Part shown: piece after piece, positions 57,445 through 64,000 of the stretch
Layout of the letters: each line of letters begins with the position of its first letter
Position numbering within the stretch: the stretch's first letter is position 1
Origin: Culex pipiens pallens
Taxonomy: Eukaryota > Arthropoda > Insecta > Diptera > Culicidae
Reading direction: 5' to 3'
DNA length: 64,000 nt
Assembly: GCF_016801865.2 (NCBI RefSeq)
Contig: NC_068939.1
Location: 58,327,194-58,391,193, forward strand
Made by a program: the position numbers and the translations under genes
Notes under the pieces: generated by a model
Databases searched by the model: none
What the model was told of the DNA's origin: nothing
The model's input: only the letters and a program-made list of their open reading frames with translations

Positions 57445-57740
57445 GTGCACGTTATCGATTGCAAATTTATTTTGTTTCCAAAAATTGTTATTTTTTCGAA
57501 AGATTGACAATCTTCAAAATGACTTGAAAAATTTGTGTCATTGCTAAAAAAAAGGCATGTTTCCAAGAGGTTTTAAAAAATGATAAATTTGAGCATTTTT
57601 GTTGTGTGTAAAGTCGAATTAAAAAAACTTCAATTTTGACAGCGTTACTGTTTTGTTCTTAGAAGTCCTTCGCAATACCTGCAACTCCGACAACGGATCG
57701 ATAAAAAGCTGTTCACAATAAATAGATTTTTGAATAATCC

Positions 57741-58594
57741 AATTGCCGTTCAAGAGCCAAACGACATGCGACACCTAGTGTTGAGTAGCAGAACAGAGCG
57801 AAGAATGTCGATTGAAATTTCCGCCCTTTGAGGTTATGTATGCGAATTCTGTTTTGTTAAATTCCAGCGTTCAAAACAACTTTTGAGCAAAAATTCGAGC
57901 TGATGCTTTGTTAATTTTTGATGCTCTATCATTTTAAACAATATATTTTTTTCAAAATTATTTTTTTTCCAATTTTTTTTATTGCGTTAATTTATAGAGG
58001 GCAAAAAGTTTACACTCGTACTACTTGAATTTTTTCTCAAAAGTTGTTCTAAGAGCTGTAAATTCAATGTTAAGTTTGCATTCCTATGTAACCGAACAGC
58101 GAAAATTTGAATCGTCATTCTTCGATGCTTTGCGCCATCTGTCGGAATTTTTGAGCTTTTGATCGCGAATTGCCGTTCAAGAGCCAAACGACATGCGACA
58201 CCTAGTGTTGAGTAGCAGAACAGAGCGAAGAATGTCGATTGAAATTTCCGCCCTTTGAGGTTATGTATGCGAATTCTATTTTGTTAAATTCCAGCGTTCA
58301 AAACAACTTTTGAGCAAAAACTCGAGCTGATACTTTGTTAAATTTTGATGCTCTATAATTTTGAACAAAATTATTTTTCAAAATAATTTTTTTTTCAATT
58401 TTTTTTGTTGCGTTAATTTATATAGGGCAAAAAGTTTACACTCGTACTACTCGAATTTTTCTCAAAAGTTGTTCTTAGAGCTATAAATTTAATTTTAAGT
58501 TTGCATCCCTATGTCACCGAACAGCGAAAATTTTAATCGTCATTCTTCGATGCTTTGCGTCATCTGTCGGAATTTTTGAGCTTTTAATCGCGAA
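57741..58594. repeat. 427-bp tandem duplication (two copies)
   Basis: AATTGCCGTTCAAGAGCC starts at 57741 and again at 58168, and the two copies align end to end (57741-58167 and 58168-58594). Only scattered substitutions and small indels separate them, for example GAATTCTGTT against GAATTCTATT. Each ends TTGAGCTTTT-ATCGCGAA. No coding frame. It interrupts an old foldback A copy, so it is probably an inserted element that then duplicated. Confidence 0.85.
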
Positions 58595-58656
58595 TAGTCT
58601 TTTTCAAGGACAGCTGCCAAAACTGTGTGAATGGATTGTAGTACTCTCATCCAAAT

Positions 58657-58902
58657 TGTCCCGCCCGTGTGGATCAATCGGACCGCGCACTGGACTCATA
58701 ATCCAGAGGTCGCTGGTTCGAATCCCGCGGCGGGTGCTCTAAAAATTCTTTGTGTAAATATGGGTATTCGGCGCCGTCGCTCCGTGCCATACTTTCATAC
58801 ACTTAGGAGCCCAGGGCGGCGAAGTCCTTGTAGATAAAAAGGAAGACACTAGTGGTTGGTACTAGCAATGGTGGCCGACAGCTATAAAGTCAACTTCGTT
58901 TC
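58657..58902 (+). mobile_element. tRNA-derived SINE (CAT loop) with 14-bp target duplication
   Basis: ACTCTCATCCAAAT stands at 58643-58656 and at 58903-58916. Inside, a tRNA-like head has acceptor strands CCCGCC/GGCGGG, D-arm GTGG...CCGC, anticodon arm CTGGA-CTCATAA-TCCAG (CAT, Met-like) and B box GGTTCGAATCCC. A body of about 165 bp follows, including GGAGCCCAGGGCGGCG. There is no poly(A) or simple tail before the right duplication, unusual for a SINE. The pairing of the head is good, but two extra bases lie between D and anticodon arms and the body is SINE-like, so I do not call it a tRNA gene. Confidence 0.75.
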
Positions 58903-58919
58903 ACTCTCATCCAAATAAA

Positions 58920-59550
58920 AAAAATACTAAAAATAAATTTTCCAATAATTTTGATCGTTCTTAGGAGAATGTCATTGCTATAGTTTGAGTTCAACCAATT
59001 TTTATAAAAATCTAAAATCAAGACTCGATAAATACAGCAAAACTTTTTATTGTTCCGAAAATGCTAAATAATTCATAGAAAACTTAGACAATAACTAATG
59101 TGAAATTTCATTTTTTTTTACTCAAAAGACTTCTTAAGACTTAATCTTCAAAATAGAAGTTCTGAGATTTGAGGATCTTTTGATGTCAATTTAACGATTT
59201 TATGTTCATATATTACAGTGAAAATTTTGTTCTAAATATTTTTGAAAAATACTAAAAACAAGAGTTAGTCACCGATTTCATTCAAATTCAATGGCATTAA
59301 AGCTGTATTAAAAAATAAAATTAAGCATTAATTTCCTTTTATGGAATGATCACAGTTATGCTTCTGCAAAAAATATCAACATATTTAGGATTTTTAATGT
59401 CAGTATTACTTTCTCTGTTCCTGTCATTAATTTTTAAAAGAATTTAATACTTCTTTGATTCAAAAGAAAAAAAATGTAGGACGCTTTTAATCCAATAAAT
59501 TTGCGCATTTTTTGAAATTTTTTTAATATTTCAGTTTGACTTCAAGCAAT
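58920..59550. other. AT-rich non-coding DNA, nothing recognised
   Basis: Low-complexity sequence between two SINEs, without open frames or repeats shared inside the window. Confidence 0.35.
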
Positions 59551-59571
59551 CTTAAAAACAGAGATCTTTAC

Positions 59572-59970
59572 CCAAATCAAACCATCCACATTAACGACCC
59601 CCGGGTCTTTTGTGGTCTCTATTGCAAGTTTCTGCTCGAACCTAGGAGTCCGAAGGCTTGAATGGGGAGAGCACCCAAACCTCTTTTTACTCCAAGGAAC
59701 CTTCCATCCCAGTGTTTGAGCTGACGACCTTTGGATTGCGAGTCCAACCGCCGCCAGCGATTCCACCGGAGTAGGCTTGGTTTGGTGTGTTGTTTGTACT
59801 TATGGCATGGAGACGACTCCAACACCTGGAATGACTTAACGGCCTAACAACCAAGGCCGGGACCGACATTTTACTTCCTCATCCGATGGAAGGTTGGAGC
59901 AGATGGGAATCGAACCCAGAATCATCCGCTTACAAAGCGGACAGCGTAACCATTCGGCCACGCACTGCCA
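59572..59970 (-). mobile_element. Dimeric tRNA-derived SINE, minus strand
   Basis: On the minus strand: a tRNA-like head GTGCGTGGCCGAATGG with arm GTCCGC-TTTGTAA-GCGGA and B box GGTTCGATTCC; a spacer with TTCCAGGTGTTGGAGTCG; then a second unit CTCCGGTGGAATCGC with arm TTGGACTCGCAATCCAA and a degenerate B box. Last comes a 3' body with CAAGCCTTCGGACTCC. The spacer, second unit and body match the 22400-22820 SINE, but the head differs (compare 8302-8373). The family therefore exists with exchanged heads. Confidence 0.7.
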
Positions 59971-60249
59971 CGAAATCTTAAAGATACTTAATAAAGTCAT
60001 ATTCTCATTTTAAGTCATGACTTTGAAAAAAGTTGCGTAGATCGAGAATCGTTTTAAAAAAGTTTAACTCTGATATATTTGGGATTCATTGTTTTATTTT
60101 TCTCTAAATGAATTGACTAAAAAATTGCGTTTGCAAAAAAAATCTAATGTGAAAAATTATAACTATTTTTTTACAAAAAGCAGTATCTATTTTACTAAAT
60201 TGTGCATCGAAATGAAATTTAATTTATTGAATAAAAATTCTTTTCAACT

Positions 60250-61720
60250 GTGCCCCAAGTGGCACAAACTAATCTGGCCAACACTCGTAGCGTAATTGTT
60301 TCCTCCGTACCTGGCCCAGTTTAACCTCCTTCCCCCATATACTCCCGTTTGCCCCCGCCACGTGGAACCGGTACGACGTTTGTACAGAACCGGCGCCGGA
60401 ACAACAACAACTACCCCAACATTCTTGAAGCTTGCAGTGTTTGTATTTTTAGTGTTTACCCTCAACCTCTCGTCTTTCTCGTCTACCGCAGACGCCGCTT
60501 CTCTCAAAATAGTTTGTTTTTGTTATTATAGTTGGTTGTACTTTTGGGTTTTTTTTTTCGGGGTAGAACTGACCCCAACTTTGAAGAGTTGGTTGGCCAG
60601 AACGCTGCACACACACATGGCAGCTGAAGCTAGTGGAGATTTTTATGACCAGTTTGTGCTAAGAATTGGATCCGGGTTGTGCGGGCAGGGAAATAACCAT
60701 TCCAACCAAATGGTTCTGCTTGCTAGGTCATAAGCATTGTTTCAATTGTTGGCGAATGTGGTTTGTAATGGATAGTTGCTACGATTAACGAGTCGGACCT
60801 TGGGAAGGGGTTGGTTGGAGCTGGTTTACCTTATTTTAGCAGTTTGTGCAAGCATTGTTTAGGTAGAACTAGTTACAGTTGCACAGACCTTTAAATTGAA
60901 GTAAATCAGTAATATATCTTTTTTTACAGAAAAAGATCTTAATTGAAAATCCCATCTGTTCCCTCAGCGGTTCGCCTTAATAACCTGCTGCTGCTACATC
61001 CATAATAACTTTATCAGCCTTCATTAGAGTCACTATTGATCTTGGCCATCGTCGTCGTCCAATCCCCCGCAGAGTCCACCAAGATAAACTTTTTACTTCC
61101 ACCCCGAGTAAGCTGATACCCGTGGCAGACCTGCTAATCCTCGTAATATCAGCTGTGAAAGGATTAGCTTCTCGGTTTCCATCACTGATGGTGATCCCAG
61201 TTCAGTGCAAAGTTTCGCCCAGCTCGTCCTCCAAGACGTCCTGCCAGGGCTGCGGTTGATTAATGCAGTGCTCTGGCCAGAGTCAGAGTTTGTGGCAGAG
61301 TGTAGAGTTTTAATTGCTCATTGAAGTCACGTCTCCGCGCTGGTTCCGGCTTGACCGAATGTTCAGCACACCACTCTTCGGTAAACTTTGCCCGGCAGTT
61401 CCGAATATTTCTCTCGTAATTCTAGCCACCCCAAATTGGGTGGCGAAACCGAAAACTACCAGTTTTCCTTCGACGTTCTGCTCGCTGTGTAGCTGTAGTG
61501 GCGCGAGACTTTTCGGAAACTAAATTTATGACCCCGGCTGAACTGTCGGAAAAGTTGCTCTTGGCGCATCGGACGGATTTTCGGGGAGAGATTCGAGTGC
61601 AGTATGTGGCGGACCAGTATTACGAAACTTTGCTTATCTGGAGATGGTGTGTTCTTTTTGCTGGTGTTTGTGCTTCTCGACGTGGTAAAGATTAAATTTT
61701 TATTTCATAACCTAATATTT
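60250..61720. other. Unique GC-richer block without convincing gene
   Basis: Unique mixed-base sequence. The frame at 60296-60733 has a hydrophobic middle but no usable ATG at its start and no recognisable family. Frames at 61314-61695 are short. Possible regulatory or untranslated DNA. Confidence 0.3.
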
Positions 61721-62590
61721 ATCGACGTTGCATGGAAGCAAAAAAGGTTTGCAAGTTTGGTGGAGCTTCAAGGGGGGAAGGGAACGTAAATATACATGCT
61801 TTTTGCGATAAGAGAGAGCGCTTCAAGTTTGTTAGAAAAATGTATGCTATATCTACAGTAGCACGAATGTGAGTAATGTATGAATGTTTACTTGTTGATC
61901 TTGCCAAGTAACCTCAAGTCTAGAAGTTGAAGGTTACGTCAGGAAATGCCGATTTGTATTTCTAGAAGAACAAAAATCCGATGACCTCCTTCTTACTCTT
62001 TAAAGTCCCTGGATGGTCCAGGACATCTATACATCCTAAAAACCAACTCTTGGGAGCTGTTGTATGATACAGAAATTCTCACCATCCTAACAGAGTCATC
62101 TACAAAACCAGCTGAAGCTATGCAAGTATCATTCTGGGTCAAAAAACGACGACCTCTTGCTTGTTACGGTAGTAGATCTACAGGTCTAATCTCCCGAGAG
62201 TCCTAGAATGACCCATTAAATCTCAAAATGCCAACTAAATAGTCTTCCATACTCATTGAAGACATGCAATGATGTTCTGAGAACATAATCCGACGTCGTT
62301 GTGACTTCTCAGAATATTTTTCAAGATTTCCCGAATTCCCTAAACACTCTACTTTATTTTGGTTTCAAAGTTTCTGTAAGATTAATTGATTAGATAGTTT
62401 ACGTAGATTTGACAGATTCTCTCAACTCTTTTTGTTGTTTCCCTTGTTCTTATGTTTCGAACAGTTTAACCAAATCTGACAACTTCCTTGTTTTCAAAGT
62501 CCAAAGATTCAACTTTAGTATAAATCAAACGACATTGTACCATATTTTCATCAGGGGTATAACTTTTCCGTATTACATTCTTAGAAGCGA
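61720..62590. other. Non-coding DNA, nothing recognised
   Basis: Mixed AT-rich sequence with only chance open frames and no repeat recognised from elsewhere in the window. Confidence 0.3.
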
Positions 62591-63105
62591 TTTAACGTGG
62601 TAACGTTCTACGCTTCACTTTACGACCCAACCACGCGATATCGCAAATCACAATTCCCTGCAAGTCGATACGCATCAAAGATAAGTTTTGCAAGCAAGCG
62701 AATATCGCTCCATTCTATGCATGTATCGAACGTGCCTGTAGACTCTTCATGTGCTCCGTCTCCGTCTGTCTTCTGCCGCAGCAAGTCGAAAGTGACGTAA
62801 AACGAGCGAGCACTGATAAAGAGATAACGCGGGTGAATGCGTTTACCTATTTGCAATCGATTTCGCGAGCGCGCGCGCTTCGAATTTCTAGATCAAATAT
62901 GCCCACTGGAACGCGCTTAAGGACGCGCGCACACACATTGAAAGATCAAATGTTTCTGCGGATTCACCAACACAGTGGCGTTGGTTGGCAAGAAAATCGA
63001 TCAAATTCGCGAGTATTTTGTATCAACGGGATCCATTGTTTGCGCGGACTGACGCGGAGCTGTGAAGAGGATTACACCCTGATTCGAAACTGGAAATGTT
63101 TTTAA
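62590..63105. other. CpG-rich unclassified block
   Basis: Markedly richer in CG dinucleotides than its flanks (GCGAGCGCGCGCGC near 62868, GGACGCGCGCACACAC near 62921). No domain-bearing frame, although one of 118 codons exists. It could be a fragment of a GC-rich transposon or a short promoter-like island. Confidence 0.3.
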
Positions 63106-63532
63106 CAGATTTTTAGTCGTATCATTTTATCAAAGTATCGCCTTGAGCCGTTTTAAAGCTTTAATCTTTGAATCTTGCTGAGTCTATTATGATTTCTCCT
63201 TTTTTTCCTTCTAAATATCTTCGGATCTCCTTCAAAACATTGAGATTTTTTGGAGTCCCTATGAATCTTTTACAATCAGATTCAATCTTTATAATTATGT
63301 TTTAACTCGTATATCATAGAGTTTTTTTTATCTCGTAGAATCTCTTAGATTCGTTGTGTATCTTTTGGAACATAATATAAAGCTATATGTATTACTGAGA
63401 ACCTTTTACATTACTTTGAATCTTCATAAATTTGTAATTTCTCTCTTGGTTTTTATTAGATGTTCTCTAAACTCGTAGGTTCTTTGTGAATCTCTACTAC
63501 AGATTCTACAGTCTCTGACAGTGATGTTAAAA

Positions 63533-63665
63533 CAGGAGTGCCCAACCTTTTGGCCCTGCGGGCCATATTCGATTTGTCTGAAGCTGTGTCGGGCCGGAAG
63601 TAATGTTTGATAATAGTTGAAAAAGTAATTTGAATTATTTTTTTAGTGAACAAATTAATAATTAG
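63533..63665. repeat. hAT-type transposon end (solo)
   Basis: CAGGAGTGCCCAACCTTTTG followed by GGCCCTGCGGGCCA has the style of many animal hAT elements, whose ends read CAGGGGTGCCCAACC-like. No matching right end follows before the MITE at 63670. Confidence 0.4.
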
Positions 63666-63669
63666 TGTA

Positions 63670-63937
63670 CTGCCCATAATTGAAAATTCGGCTATTATGC
63701 CAAATCAAGTATTCCGAGAAAAACGCGTTTTAGTGTTTGTCACAAAATCTCCGTCAAGGCAATTTCCCATAAGAGTGGCATATTAGCCGTTTGGTTTTTC
63801 GCATCGGCAGCCAAGTCTAAACACTATTTCAGTAAAATTCAAGTTCCAGAAGATGCATTGGAACATCCTCTACCACCTAGTGCTAATATCTCGTTTTTGC
63901 CAAAAGTGGATATTAGCCGTTTTTCAATGGTGGGCAG
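63670..63937. mobile_element. MITE with CTGCCCA termini
   Basis: Left CTGCCCATAATTGAAAATTC and right (reverse-complemented) CTGCCCACCATTGAAAAACG form terminal inverted repeats, with CGGCTATTATGCC facing GGATATTAGCCG further in. TGTA stands on both outer sides (63666-63669 and 63938-63941), either as target duplication or as part of the ends. No coding frame. Confidence 0.65.
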
Positions 63938-64000
63938 TGTAGCGAATATGATCAATATATTTTGATTTTAAGAAAGAAATAAAAGATAATTTTCAAAATT

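Larger units (their letters stand above)
53980..58640. repeat. Old foldback family A copy split by later insertions
   Basis: The flanks of the LINE read across as one foldback A arm: AACTTTAAAATGGTGCAC then GATTGCAAATTTATTTT (57433-57475) parallels TTGAAAACGGTGCAGTT then GATTGCAAATTTGATTT of the first copy. Further on, CCTGCAACTCCGACAACG and GATTTTTGAAT (57675-57735) continue the arm, and GGACAGCTGCCAAAACTGTG (58607 on) resumes it after the duplicated segment. Later insertions are the LINE and, apparently, the 427-bp duplicated sequence. Boundaries are approximate. Confidence 0.4.

Noticed and set aside
58657..58740. Functional tRNA-Met gene
   Set aside because: Well folded, but it is the head of a 246-bp element flanked by a 14-bp duplication, and it has extra bases between the D and anticodon arms.
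17185..60360. Cluster of CACGTG E-boxes across the unique islands
   Set aside because: I count about 8-10 in 64 kb, close to what base composition would give, so no enrichment can be claimed.
1..64000. Integrated viral genes, LTR retrotransposons or a defence-like gene cluster
   Set aside because: No protease, integrase, gag-like, capsid or glycoprotein frame and no long direct terminal repeats were recognised; the only enzyme-bearing element is the LINE.

Overview
This is AT-rich eukaryotic DNA with very few protein-coding genes, long simple-sequence arrays and many decayed transposons. It has tRNA-derived SINEs, palindromic (foldback) repeats, TA- and 8-bp-TSD MITEs, an RTE-like LINE and TCAGT-type initiators, and one 100-N scaffold gap. 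This points to an insect, most likely a culicine mosquito such as Culex. The species call is inference from repeat style, not from a diagnostic gene.

Layout. 1-4250: foldback family 'A' (a ~1.87 kb palindrome at 610-2480 plus a decayed copy). 4260-6420: unique, GC-richer block that reads as a promoter plus a long 5' non-coding exon with a strong splice donor. 6600-9500: AT-rich intron-like DNA with a pogo-like MITE, a hAT-like MITE with a perfect 8-bp duplication, and tRNA-like SINE pieces. 9686-9785: assembly gap. 9786-13425: two inverted copies of one transposon, the left one carrying 11 tandem 164-bp units. 13430-17460: MITEs, then a unique block. 17616-19300: two adjoining 9-bp minisatellites. 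19500-22000: unique GC-richer blocks. 22000-26100: a dimeric tRNA SINE with a 15-bp duplication, foldback 'B', CACGGAG MITEs and a CACCTT-ended element. 26300-28250: unique block. 28256-31191: about 2.9 kb of (CAAAAAA)n. 31200-36800: unique and repeat DNA mixed. 37157-37777: an intronless Skp1-like gene, the only convincing host protein gene. 38000-46600: unique blocks, a TA-flanked MITE, a full foldback A copy and a hAT-like element with internal repeats. 46612-47882: (GTTTTTT)n. 50866-52156: a 10-bp repeat. 54006-57430: an apparently complete RTE-like retrotransposon with a 14-bp target duplication, inserted in an older foldback A copy. 57741-58594: a 427-bp tandem duplication. 58600-64000: SINEs, a unique block and MITEs.

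The window reads best as introns and intergenic DNA of a large gene or gene-poor region: a 5' exon on the left, a nested intronless Skp1 paralogue in the middle, and unique islands (possible regulatory DNA) between transposon and satellite blocks. I found no operon-like or multi-gene system. The most interesting material is repeat biology: a transposon turning into a satellite, hairpin-forming elements, homogeneous short-unit arrays, and a fresh-looking LINE in a nested stack. All assignments were made by reading the sequence; no database search was possible.
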